DNA from: Tretioscincus oriximinensis
Lineage: Eukaryota; Chordata; Lepidosauria; Squamata; Gymnophthalmidae
Length of the DNA stretch: 64,000 nt
Direction: 5' to 3'
Assembly: GCA_022410635.1 (NCBI GenBank)
Contig: JAJVDF010000467.1
Coordinates: forward strand, 709,646-773,645
Positions 35,085 to 45,799 of the stretch are shown piece by piece (positions within the stretch are counted from its first letter, which is position 1; every line of letters begins with the position of its first letter). The position numbers and the translations under genes are program-made. The notes beneath the pieces were generated by a model, which was not told the DNA's origin, ran no database searches, and saw only the letters and a list, made by a program, of their open reading frames with translations.

Positions 35085-35500
35085 TCTAGGCATTGTCTTC
35101 AGGTTAGTGAGAGAAGACTGGAAGCATGCAAACTGCAGTGAGTTGAGAGCAAGCAAAAGATTTTGACTTTGCGTTTTGCTTGAGATGCCCATGAGTAAAT
35201 GTTGGGCCACTGTGAGAAGAGATACTGGACTATATGGACTGTGGCCTTATCCAGCAGGGCTATTCTTAATTATGAAGACCAAGTGTATCAGTACCTACTA
35301 GAATGAATGCGCAGGTATTACCTTCAGATTAGATAGAAAGTTGAATGCCATTTCCAGAGAACCAAGAGCTAATGAAGATTTTCTCCATCTCTTCTGCTTG
35401 AGATGCCGAGAAGCACTTTTGGGGTTGGTCATTGTGTAAGACAGAATATTGGACAAGATGGGTATGGCTTGACCCAGCAGAATATTCCCTAGGCAGCTAA
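35085..35500 (+). mobile_element. Two degraded CR1-type 3' ends
   Basis: Around 35170-35270 (GGGCCACTGTGAGAAGAGATACTGGACTATATGG) and 35290-35500 (CTACTAGAATGAATGC, then TTGTGTAAGACAGAATATTGGACAAGATGGG) two successive eroded copies of the CR1-type tail are recognisable. Confidence 0.65.
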
Positions 35501-35564
35501 CCATCCCTAATTGGCTTCTCTACTACTAATAATAAATTTTGCATTTCTAAATTTTGAAGTAATA

Positions 35565-35700
35565 GCTGTTGTAGTCTGGATCCATAAAACCTAACAATGG
35601 AGTCTTGCAGCAGACTTAGAGACTAACAAAAAAAGTAGACAGCGTGAGCTTTCATAGTAGATGAAAGCTCATGGCACCTACCTTTTTCTTTAATCTTTAA
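35565..35700. repeat. Penelope-type terminal module
   Basis: Contains TTGCAGCAGACTTAGAGACTAACAAAAAAAGTAGACAGCGTGAGCTTTCA, then a short foldback ATGAAAGCTCATGGC. Similar to 36778-36945 and 48010-48110. Confidence 0.55.
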
Positions 35701-36775
35701 AATGTTACAAGATTGAATAGATTTTTAAAGACTTTTGAATAGATTTTTTCAAATTGAATTTTTAAAGAACAAATGCTAGCCTATGCTCAGATTTCAGTTG
35801 GCAATAAATAAGATCAGCGGAATGGCTTTTCTAGTGTTAAAGCTCACTATCATTTTTTTAAAGGAGAGCTGGAAGTGCTTTAAAAGATGAAATTTCTACA
35901 GTGCATTCACACACTCCGTATAATATATGTTCTATGTTTTCAATAAAAAAAGAAACAGGTGTGAATTGCAACCTTTTTGTTAATAAAAAGATAGAATGTG
36001 TGATATTTCCACACCTAGCTTTCAAACAGAGATGAGATATTTTGGCTGTTGGTGTTAAATTTAGTACAAATCTATATTAACTTCTTGTCCTCTTTGCTAG
36101 GGCAGCTTTGCACAATAGATTATACAGTTCAGTCGCTTGAGCAATATTATAGAGTAAAGCTTCTCTGGAATAATTGCTAAAAGTCAGCACTGCTAAGTAG
36201 TAGTGAAGAGAAGGCATCTTCTTGCCCACTGTCCCAATGCACATGTCCAGATATTTCATCCATGTGGCTTCTATGCACATGCATTGGCAATTTTTGCTTC
36301 ATATTGAAGCAATATGAAGCAAGACCTTGCCATTTGCTAAGAGGTTTTGCCATCAGATGTTCAGAAAACTGTTTTTCGTACTGTTTCAGAAAAGCATTCT
36401 ACGGTAGTTGGGCTTTTCCGAATGGCAAAAAACATGAAATCTGCAGTATCCTTTATAGTGTAGCTATATTGGGTTTGCCACAGAAACATGTTCGATCCCA
36501 TACCATAGCCATACCATCATACACATTTCAAACCCGCTGCCAGGTGTACATGATAATGACGGACTCTGGCATAAAAGAAGCATATTTTCTGAAATAGAAC
36601 AAACAGCGTCTGGATCAGGAATCATTAACAATAGAAAGAAAAAGCAAGAAAAAGGAAACTTACATGTTTGCACATATTTGGACATGAATGTTGCTGTGAA
36701 TCATGATGCAGAACATTTTCTAATTTGGAAATAAATACTGCAACATTTTGACAAGGACATTGAGAAGTTAATTTA
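35700..36775. other. Intron sequence, no feature recognised
   Basis: No exon or repeat boundary could be supported. Confidence 0.45.
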
Positions 36776-36777
36776 GC

Positions 36778-36945
36778 TAGGGGATCTTGCAGCACTTTAG
36801 AGACTAAGAAGAAAAAGAGATGTGGCATGAGTTTCCATGGAAAACTCCACTTCTTCAGGTGCATCTCTGGAGAAGTCGACTTTTCTACGAAAGCTTATGC
36901 TGCCTAACTTTTTCTTGTTAGTCTCTAAAGTGCTATAAAAACCTC
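36778..36945. repeat. Penelope-type terminal palindrome
   Basis: Left: GCAGCACTTTAGAGACTAAGAAGAAAAAG (36790-36818). Right: CTTTTTCTTGTTAGTCTCTAAAGTGCT (36909-36935), its inverted copy. In between lies CTACGAAAGCTTATGCTGCC (36884-36903). The same inverted layout occurs at 50340-50525. Confidence 0.7.
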
Positions 36946-38069
36946 TTGCTAGATTTTATCGAGCCAGGTTAGTATGGCTGTTTCTCTGAAATTGAGAAGT
37001 CAATTGTACAAGGGGTATGGTGAGCTTCTTGTTTTTCAAAGTTCAGCAGAGAACCATTTTCTTTCCTCCGTGAACTACCTCTGGAAAGAATTTTTACATT
37101 CCTGTCTTTTTTTCATCTAATTTTCTCTGGATTAAGTGTAAACAGTTTCTTATGGAATGGTTCCATCTCTAAAATCTTGGTAGGACATGGGAGCAAAGCT
37201 TATTTGTCCTGTCAAGTTTCCATATTGGATAGTTTTCTGAGTAGTTACAAGTTAAGCAGGACATTTTTTCCCCTTCTCTTTTGATGTTTCCCAATTTCTG
37301 AAGCAGGTTGCCGCAGAGCAATATTTAATTCAGATACTTCATTCCCAGTCTCTCTCTCTCCTGAAGTTTTCACTATTTATAGGTGCACTTGAAAGCAAGT
37401 CAGCTGTGTAAGTGCCTCATTACTGGCTCCATGTTATACATTTAATGAGTACCTCTGCCATTTCACCATTGGCTTCTGATGCACAATGGCTTCCATAGCA
37501 GGGATCCCAGTGGCTTTCAAGTCCAATTTTGTTTCAGCCAGTTTCCTTCTACTTTTAAACTTGAAATATGAAGAAAATTGAGAAAATGCAGTTTCCAAAG
37601 AACTCACTGAATTCTGACAGTATTTTCTTTTAAGTCATATTCTAGTTGGAGATAGCAGCAGATTGTCATTAGGACAGGGTCTTCTCTCATGCAATCTACT
37701 ACACTGTTCAGCAATGTTTCACAGTAATTACCTAAAAAGCCAAATGTATCTAAATCCCTGTTTATCAATATGTGTTTGGAAATGAAAAGGAAGCTTGTGA
37801 TCAAAGAAGCTGTATCTACATTCGGTAGTAAACTCTGATTACCGACTCAGTCCCAAACTTTATAATTCACATCTCTTCTCTTACCTCAATTGGTGATCAT
37901 TACCTTCCCACTCAAATACTTTACAGATGTTATATTGTTGATATTAGAGGTCATCATTTGGCACCCACAATGTACAACATTGACTCCGATTATGTACAGA
38001 GTTTCCATTTGAAACTTACTCCCTTGCAGATGCTCAAAATGTGAAGTAGTAGTTTTGTCTAGTAAAGCA

Positions 38070-38127
38070 CATGATGCCTGCTTCTTGTTAGTCTCTAAGG
38101 TGATAAAAACCTCCCTTTGCTAAAAAT
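38070..38127. repeat. Penelope-type terminal fragment
   Basis: GCCTGCTTCTTGTTAGTCTCTAAGGTGATAAAAACCTCC is the right arm of the module at 36905-36945. Confidence 0.6.
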
Positions 38128-38618
38128 CTTTCTAGATGCTGGGACATTTGTATGAGATTGGCTAAGGACACCCTGACTGATTCAGCATATCTACCCATCA
38201 GAAGACCAATCTATGGGACAGAAAACCAGCTGAGAGTGTTTCTAGGTGGAGCTGCCCCCTGTCAGGGCAAACCCACAAACACACGCTCATGTGGAGGGCT
38301 GAGAAGCTTAAAAGCCAAGCCAGAGCTGTGATGCACATGCACTCTGGCATCTTTTTCAGGACTGGAGCAAGAAGCGCACAGGAATCATTGAAGGGAGGTG
38401 CAGCTCAAGAGACTCATGAGAGGGAGGGAACAAGCCAGTCGCTGGCCAGAGGACTAATTGTCCTCCCCTACTCAGCGGTCTCAGTGGGAAGTGGAGAAAA
38501 GGAGGCAAGACAACCACCCATCCCATTAGGGAGCCATGTTTCCTACCTGAGCTGAGCAAGGGGACAATAAATGTCAAAGAGGCCTTTTGTGCCCTAGTGC
38601 AAAAGTCAGCTTTCAGTA

Positions 38619-39123
38619 AGGCTGCCATATTTTGCCAGCCCAAAACCAGGATGGGGGTGGGGTGGGGGTGCGTGCACGCGCGCACATACGGACGCTTGTA
38701 GTGAGACAGGCAGAACCTCTCTTCTGCCTGTCTCAGCACAAGCATCCATGTGTGCCAACTCGCCTCCGGCGGAGGAAAAATGCCTGGGTTTGTGACAGGA
38801 GAATAGAGCTGCCCTCCTGTCACAAACCCAGGCGTTTTTTCTTTGCTGGAGGCGAGTTGGCGCGCTTTGCGAAGCCCCGCCTCCAGCATTGGAGCAGCTA
38901 CGGCACGCTCCAAGGTTCCTTCCAGGACCCCGGAAAGCGTTGCTCGGGCTGCAGCCGTCAGCTCTGATGGCTGCTTTGCCTTTACAATCCTGCATTTTTA
39001 CATTCCCTGATGCAGCATCGGGGAATGTAAAAAGCCGGGATTTTGTCTTAAAACCTGGAGGGGATGATATTTTAGTCCCCCAAACAGGGATTCTCCCACT
39101 TTCCTGGGACGTATGGCAACCCT
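38619..39123. mobile_element. Foldback-type DNA transposon with serial hairpins
   Basis: Ends AGGCTGCCATA and (inverted) AGGGTTGCCATA, bracketed by AGCTTTCAGTA on both sides (38608-38618, 39124-39134), an 11-bp exact direct repeat that includes the target duplication. Inside are at least three foldbacks: around 38690-38745 (GACGCTTGTA/CACAAGCATC with GACAGGCAGA/TCTGCCTGTC), 38754-38861 (arms of 14 and 19 bp, perfect), and 38998-39030 (ACATTCCC/GGGAATGT). GC-rich, non-coding. Superfamily unclear: hAT or Mutator-like. Confidence 0.8.
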
Positions 39124-39134
39124 AGCTTTCAGTA

Positions 39135-40790
39135 TTTCAGTTTTGCTGCCGTGTGTGCGCATGAGTGCGCTCTGGCGAGATGGTAGAAAGAAGCGAGGGA
39201 GGGGCCATCTCCTCGCAACAATGCAAGAGTTAGCAGTGCTGCGGGATCTTAAAATGGAGGACGTAGATTTTGCTATGCATCTGGAAAAGATCTGCAATAG
39301 GAGATTCCTCTTCTTTTGCAAATATTTTCCAGATGCATGGCGAAGTTTAGTGAATCCTCCATTGATGCATGAGGCTGGGCAGCAGCAACAACAGAACATT
39401 GCACCAAGGATCAGGTAAGTAAACCTCATGTGCACACAGCCTGAGAATCTCACTCTCACAATACTCTTATCTGAATCATCAGCTGAAATGGCTTCTATTT
39501 GGAGCAGATCAGCTGCCCTGGAGTAAGACCACCTACTGTAGCTCATACAAAATAGAGGATCCATTTGGGTGATGCAATTTGATTCACAGAAGTATATACC
39601 CTTCATTTACTTCCATGGGATGGTTTACTTAATAACCCTACCACTGTCTGCTTGTACCTTGATATATTCCATCCAGTGCAAATTGAACATGCTAATAAAG
39701 GGAATATCCTCTCTGTTGTACACAACCTGCAGAAGAGAGAGGCCCAGACCTCATACTGAATTGGATTACCAGTAAGTACTGAAAGTCCCCTGGGAATCCA
39801 CCCCAAAGCAAAGAAATTTAGAAGAAAAGGGATAGTGCAGGAGCAGTAGGTCCTACAAAATTAACCAAAGGAGAAATGTAGCCTCACTAGGGAGGATTGA
39901 ATGAATGAAACAATAACTGGATGGATTAGGAAGACCTTTAACTCTGATACTTTTCATTCCCAACATGTAGCTTCTGAATTTTTGCTTCATCACTGCAAAC
40001 TTCTCTAATCTCTGCACTGAGTGCTGAAAGTAAGTCTGTAGTCCACCAGTATAAGATAATGCTACAGGAAACAAGCTCACCTCTCCTGCTTTAATATTCC
40101 ATTGCTAGCGTGCAACTTCTTTCTGATTCCTTCCATTTCTTTCCTGTCCTTTTGTGCCTCAAAAGATTTATAGGAAGTAACAGAGCATCTTCCTATCCCA
40201 GTTGTCATATATTGTCCTTTAGAATTGTCCCGGCTACATCGATCTTTTACCCGCATTTTGAATATGCATAAAATGTACTGTTGTGTGTCACTGCTTTATG
40301 AAAATAAAGAGTAGGGAGATGAAAAGCTATTTTTCTTCTTTCAGGTTTGCCTTCTTTGTTCCCCAGGTCCCTCTCATTCTTCTCTGAGCCTCTCAGCTCT
40401 TTCTCTAATGGAGAAAAGTATCTGCTTATATAATATTCTAGCTGGGGCGGTGTCAGCAGGGGGTGAAAGAGAACAAGCTATGGAACTGGCAAGATATTGG
40501 CAAGCTGAATGTTCAAAGGAAACCGATTCTGTGAAATATCAGTGTTAGATGAAAATAGAAAAACATTTGAGGACTAGATTCATACATCTATGTGTAAGAT
40601 TGAGCAGTATGTCTTATTGGCATGTTTGGTAATCCTCTAAAAGAAAGCAAAAGCAGCATACAAAAGCAGGGTTCCCAGAAAATTAGCTAAATATTGGACA
40701 CACCTGGGGTTTGTAGGTTTTTGTATGCAAAGCATAGGTGATGTTAAAGATAGGTGATCTTAATCTGGCAACCGGACTAAAACAGGTGCT
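39135..40790. other. Repeat-poor intron stretch
   Basis: About 1.65 kb without repeat ends that I recognise. 39200-39420 is slightly GC-richer with an open frame of about 100 codons ending at a GTAAGT-like site (39415-39420), but I see no family match or acceptor and do not call an exon. Confidence 0.4.
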
Positions 40791-40795
40791 TTGTG

Positions 40796-41108
40796 CAGGC
40801 ATGGATAGCTCAGTCGCTAAAGAATCCATCTCTCAGCTAGGAGATCAGGTTTCAAAGCCCTGTTTGGGACGTGGGAAGGGGAAGTAGATACATGGGAACC
40901 ACCATAGTCTGGTGGGGAATATAAAATGTAAGCCTTCGGGCAAAAATACCATTGTAAGCTGCTTTGAGTCCCTTTGAAAGGTGAGAAAAGTGGGGTATAA
41001 AAACCCAGTTCTTCCTCTTCTTCTCCTCCTCCTCCTTCTCCTCCTCCTCCTTCTCCTCCTCCTTCTCCTTCTCTTTCTCCTCCTCCTTCTCCTCCTCCTT
41101 CTTCTTCT
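40796..41108 (+). mobile_element. tRNA-derived SINE, CTT/CTC-tailed
   Basis: Head CAGGCATGGATAGCTCAGTCGC with A-box-like and B-box-like (GGTTTCAAAGCCC) segments, body GGGAACCACCATAGTCTGG, GCTTTGAGTCCCTTTGAAAGG and GGGGTATAAAAACCC, then a long CTT/CTC microsatellite (41010-41108). Same family as 29246-29558. Confidence 0.85.
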
Positions 41109-41164
41109 GCATGCAAAAACATTATACAGCACAGGCATTGAACCAAAGTCTTGATAAACAAGAC

Positions 41165-41335
41165 ACACTCTTTCACCTGGCCTTTGGCTGAAGAGATGGC
41201 CATTTTTGTCCCCACTTTTAGATATTGTTTTGATACTGCTTTAATTTGTTAATTTTTGTATTTATATTTTACTGTTGGCCGCCCTGACACCTTCGGATAT
41301 GGGGCGGGGAATAAATAAACAAATAAAAAAAAAAA
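41165..41335 (+). mobile_element. L2-type LINE 3' tail
   Basis: CACTCTTTCACCTGGCCTTTGGCTG, GATATTGTTTTGATACTG, GCCGCCCTGACACC and CTTCGGATATGGGGCGGGG followed by AATAAATAAAC. Inverted copy at 57001-57155, another at 3460-3592. Confidence 0.8.
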
Positions 41336-41944
41336 ACATGGTGCTGATGTCCATTACCCCGGTTGACCTGAAGAGAACTTGGTTTTATTTCGAAGAAAAT
41401 GACCTACCATAAACAGAGAGAAATCCAAGGTTCTCATCTTTAGAAACTCAAGAAAATCATTTACTTGGCTCTTAGACAAATTGGCTAACAAACAGGTACA
41501 AAACTAGGATTCACCTTTGTAACAACTGGGTCTTCCCATCAAAAGATTTCTTCCTCATGGTCCCACTTCCATTCTTTTTACTGCACAGCTGCTCGCCTAT
41601 GGAACCTTCCTCCATATATTGTTTTGTTGGGAGTAGTCTGGAGTTCATATAGTTTTGGGACTGGTGAGTCTCCTCTATTGCCATGAATTTGTCATCCTAT
41701 TCTTTGCCTTTTTGTTAGTGAACCTAGGCCTTTTGCATTATAGGAAGCTATATTTACATGGGTGATCATTTTTATCACTTTTACTTGCATCATTAGAAGG
41801 CTAAGAGTCTCCTTTTGGTGAGGGGTTATTTTGTTGTGTTGTCTTTCTTTAGAAGGCACACAGCTTTCCCTCCATCATGCCATTATTGATTTCTTGGGGC
41901 ACATTATGTGCTGTTCCTTCTATAATAGCATCATTCAATTCATT

Positions 41945-42090
41945 CAATGTATCAAATCAAAACAATAATTACAAAAGTACCAAAATAAAGTGAATAAAAG
42001 AAAAAAGAAAATACAAAGAGAAAGAAAAGAAAGAAGAGAAATGGAAAAAGCATAGAAAAAAGAAAATGGAAAAAAGGAGGAAGTGGCAGA
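41945..42090. repeat. Purine-rich, A-rich tract
   Basis: Roughly 140 bp of AAAG/GAAA-type sequence with few pyrimidines on the + strand. May be a retroelement tail or simple polypurine DNA. Confidence 0.5.
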
Positions 42091-42269
42091 ATAGAAGTGA
42101 TTAAGTTTATCACTTGATCAGTTGACCATATCAAATTTACAAAAGTTAAAATTATTTGAACATAAAAGGACAAAGTTGACAAGAAAGCAAAATAGCAGCA
42201 ATATTTGCCCCCGTCACCCTTACAAAATATCCCATTCAGCTCATTGTATGATTTCCTAAGATGAGCAGC

Positions 42270-42488
42270 CTTGTCAAGAAATAGAGCTAGAAATAGAAAT
42301 AACTTTCTAACGGTCAGGGTCATAAACCAATGGAACAGGTTGCCACAGGAGGTGGTGAGTTCATCTTCGCTTGGAAGTCTTCAGAGACTGGACAGTCATT
42401 TGTCTGGGATGGTTTAATGAATCCTGCATTGAACAGGAGGTTGGGCTCGATGGCCCTGGAGGTTCCTTCCAATTCTATGATTCTACTG
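42270..42488 (+). mobile_element. CR1 LINE 3' end (classical type)
   Basis: CATAAACCAATGGAACAGGTTGCC, GGACAGTCATTTGTCTGGGATGG, TGCATTGAACAGGAGGTTGGG and a TTCTATGATTCTA terminus, the octamer-type 3' end of amniote CR1. A distinct subfamily from the ATGTTCTT-ended elements. Confidence 0.9.
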
Positions 42489-43639
42489 ACCCCTGTGCAT
42501 TTTCTCCCTGCAGGAGAAAAGAAGTGAAGTGACAGAGAAAAGAAAGCCGATTAACCTAATCCTTAATTCTACCAAAGTAAGGAAAGTAAAGAGAGAAATA
42601 AAGGGAGGGGGAAGAAAAAAGTGTATTTATTTATAATTTTAAAACAAATAGCTTATAATATACCTTCTTTCCATACTGATTTACTAATACAGATTTAGCA
42701 TGGAGAGCGCATAAAATGACTTAGTTTCAACATCAGAAGCATTTTCCTTGATCAGCTTTTTATTTTCTTCCCTTTCTTTTTCTTCTTACTCCCTCCTTGA
42801 TTCATCCCTTATAAGTCCTGCATGTCAAAGATCACTTTCCAAGGTCCTGGTCTTTTAAGAACTAGGGATTCTGTGTTTTTAAAAATGCATTCATTGCTTT
42901 GGTTCTGCCATATTGTCCCACATGCACACCACTTTTCCTGTCCTTCTCTGTCCTTGCACTGTGCTTTCCCTTAGAACTGTCTGCTCCTCCTTGTTGTGGG
43001 CAGTTTGACTCTTCCTTTGAGAAGATGGCTTCTGTGTTGAATGCTTGATTTGCTTCTGTAAATTGCTGCAAGATCAAACCTGGGACAATTTGTATTCCAG
43101 CTGCTTCTAGCCAGTCCTAAGGAAACTGCATATTTTCAGAAAGCGAGCCTTTTCATGTGCAAGGTTTAGTAAACAGAGTGTGTGGGAATGGCATAATAAA
43201 TACTCCTTTGAAAGCATAGATTTCCAAGTGAAATTTTATAAACTTTTTTTTATGCTTCTGGCAATATGAAACATGAGCTAAGGGCAGATAAACAAATGTT
43301 TCCCAAAGCGATTGTGTTTTCCATACTGGTTGCTGAGCCCCAATTAGTTTTAACAGATGGTTGTTGCTTTATATTTCCTATAGAATAAATCGGGAATATG
43401 ATATCTCGTGCCACCATCTGTCAGCCCTTAAAATATGCAGGGTTTAGCATATGCACAACTCTTTATTCTGAGTTTTATAAGTCAAAGCAATTTAGAGCAG
43501 AGATCATAACAAGATTGCTTTAGTAAAATGAAATGTATCACATAGTGGAATTGACACAAATTCTAGTTAAATTTGTGAGATTTGTATTGCATTGGATACA
43601 AGCTGAGATAGTTTTTCAAAAGGTGGAGCAACCCATGTA

Positions 43640-43880
43640 GGTGTTCTGGATCAGGCCACAGCTATCTAGTCCAACATTCTATCTCAGCAATCCAACAAAT
43701 GCTTCTAGGCATCTCAAACAGTAAGATCAAACCTTGCCCATGACTATTCCCTGAAACTAGCATTTAGAGTAATTCTGTCTGTCTTTCAAACTTGGAGGCA
43801 GTGTCTAGGTATCCATTCTAATAATCATTGATGTACCTCCATGAATTTATTTAATCCTTTATTAAACTGATTGTGCTTTG
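43640..43880 (-). mobile_element. CR1-type LINE 3' end, degraded
   Basis: TCTGGATCAGGCCACAGCTATCTAGTCCAACATTCTATCTCA is an inverted, eroded copy of the tail at 2330-2365; CCATTCTAATAATCATTGATG further on fits its upstream part. Confidence 0.65.
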
Positions 43881-43985
43881 GCATTGAATAGTAGTACTGA
43901 AAAAAGAATAAGAAATAAAGGCAACCATTTGCCTTTATGCAGTGTCCTTCAAATATTTGTCAGCCTATCAGAAGTGCAACTACCA

Positions 43986-44941
43986 TTTGCAGCCGAGGGT
44001 AGAGAGGAGACGACTCGTAGTAAAGTTAACAATAAATATTTATTAAATTAACAACAACTCAAAACCCTAACGCCCACGCGTAACAATAAACGGCGCGACA
44101 GCTAACATTCAACTTTAAAGTGCTTCAACAGATAAGAACCCAAAGTGGAGAAAAAGAGGCCATGGCAGGAGTAGGAGCGTGGTAGGCGCAGCAGCTTGGA
44201 AAGCACTTAGGTCAGCCGCCCGGCTTGACCTAATCCGTCAAGGCCACGCCCCCCTTTGGGCGTGACGTGTAAGCCAGCCACCCGGCCTGGTTTACCAGCA
44301 ATTTGGGCCACGCCCCAATCACGTGACCCTCCACCGCCCAGCCCGGGCATTGCCAGTAGACCTCTGTTGACCACGCCCCTTGCGTCGATCACCGCTGGCC
44401 ACTCACGTGGTGTGCCAGCCCCCCAGGTCTAGGCGCCCGGGCCGTCCAGCGGTCTCTGACCCACCCCCTTTTGGTGGGTACTCGCTGGAGGATCAGGGAG
44501 GCTTAAAGAGCTCTCAAGGTATCAGTCCTGTGTATAGCCCACCTCCCTGACTCCGAACCTGTGTCCAAACTACCGCTCCAAGGTAGGTAGACCGGTTCAG
44601 AACCCTTTTAAGAAGGGCCCTCCTGCTATGAGGAAGTCACGGGATTTCCTGTTTCCAGGTACTTCTGGCTCCTCATGTGCCTCCAAGCTGCGCTATCCGC
44701 CAAGTCTCCAATCCTTGCCATGACTGCAAAGAGAAAGTCAGAGAAAGTCAACATTATGAACATAAGGGTGGGTAACAGGGTGGGATTCGCGCGTCGCCAA
44801 CAAAAGAGGAAGATGGCGCTGGGCGCAGGGGTTTTATACCCCCGTCGCCCCGGAAGGAGCGTCACTTCCGGTCGCCCGGCTTGCGGGCAGACAAGAAGAG
44901 ACGCTCCCTCCTAGAGCGTCGTCCTCCTCCCCGACTGCAAA
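43986..44941. mobile_element. Unclassified GC-rich element with ~30-bp inverted ends
   Basis: The left end (from CATTTGCAGCCGAGGG at 43984) and the inverted right end (CATTTTGCAGTCGGGG, ending 44944) agree over about 30 bp with small gaps. The interior is CpG-rich with repeated CCACGCCCC blocks. On the minus strand there is a TATA-like GGTATAAAACC near 44830-44840 and an AATAAA near 44030. No target duplication is visible and no coding region is recognised. DNA transposon or LTR-like element; unresolved. Confidence 0.5.
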
Positions 44942-45069
44942 ATGCCGGCACCCACGGAATTCACCGTGAGTAGCCGACTTGTGAACCTAGGGATGGGTAG
45001 GAAAAGGGAAGGATAGGAAGCGAAGTGAGACAAGCAATCCTTGGAGTATTTGGCTGGCTGTTGATGGAC

Positions 45070-45690
45070 ATACCTAGGCCCTTAATGGACATACAGTAAA
45101 ACCCCGTTTATCCGAACTAAAGGGGGCGGAGGCATTTCGGATAACACAATTTTTCGGATAAACCATTTAATGATAAAATTTCTAATTTAAATAAATTAAT
45201 TTTTGTTCTTACCTGTAATGCTTTAAATCCGTCGTCTCCGACGTTTAAACTCCGCCCTTCTTCCCGCGCCACGAGCCGCGTCGGAAGGAGAAGCCTTTTT
45301 CCACCTACGCACACACGTTTTAACTGTCACGTGACGCAGTTTAGAAGCTTCGGTTAAGTCGGGTTTTGGTTAACCGAAGTCCGGATAAACAGGGTTTTAC
45401 TGTATCTAGTAATCCAGTTTCAGGAACTCAGTAGCCTACGTTATTTGCTTGGGACTAGTGGTAATCTGAATCAGATCTATACTAAGTACCCTCTAATTTC
45501 AGATAGTAGTAGATCACATCAAGTGCTACTATATATATTCTAGAGTAAGCAGCAGCGCAACCAGACATAGAACATACCTGAGTGAGCTGGGTGCGACTGC
45601 AATAGAATACAGCAGTTATGTATTGTAGCATGTCCAAGTTGTCTTGATTCTAATTGAGACAGTGCTGCTATAACTAAATTGCTATAACCA
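45070..45690 (+). repeat. Unclassified interspersed repeat, copy 3
   Basis: Left part GGCCCTTAATGGACATA (45078-45093) and right part TCTAGTAATCCAGTTTCAGG (45405 on) match copy 1 at 16815-16845 as one continuous sequence when the Tigger MITE between them is removed. The similarity goes on through AATCTGAATCAGATC, GTGCGACTGCA and CAAGTTGTC-type sequence. Confidence 0.6.
45094..45402. mobile_element. Tigger/pogo-type MITE, nested
   Basis: Ends CAGTAAAACCCCGTTTATCCG and (inverted) CAGTAAAACCCTGTTTATCCG, 20 of 21 identical, flanked by TA on both sides. The TA duplication and CAGTAAAACC ends are diagnostic of the Tigger/pogo branch of Tc1/mariner. 309 bp, non-coding, with CpG-rich centre and a further internal TCGGATAA copy near 45136-45160. 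It sits inside the unclassified repeat. Confidence 0.93.
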
Positions 45691-45799
45691 AATCTGGAAA
45701 TACTAATACAGATTTAGCATGGTAAGTTCATAAATGTCCTTAGTTTCTAATTTCTTGAGCTTAGTTTACAATGTATGGGAAACTTCTTGTTCTGTTCTC

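Noticed and set aside
39113..39418. Possible 100-codon exon ending near a GTAAGT-like site
   Set aside because: No acceptor in the right place, no similarity that I recognise, and the ASTN1 frame is already continuous from 21086 to 59026.
38356..39606. Long minus-strand open frames of 129-202 codons
   Set aside because: They run across the serial-hairpin transposon and its flanks; no recognisable domain, and low stop density is explained by GC content.
40845..41168. Open frames rich in Arg or Glu/Lys on the minus strand
   Set aside because: They are translations of the CTT/CTC microsatellite at the SINE tail, not proteins.
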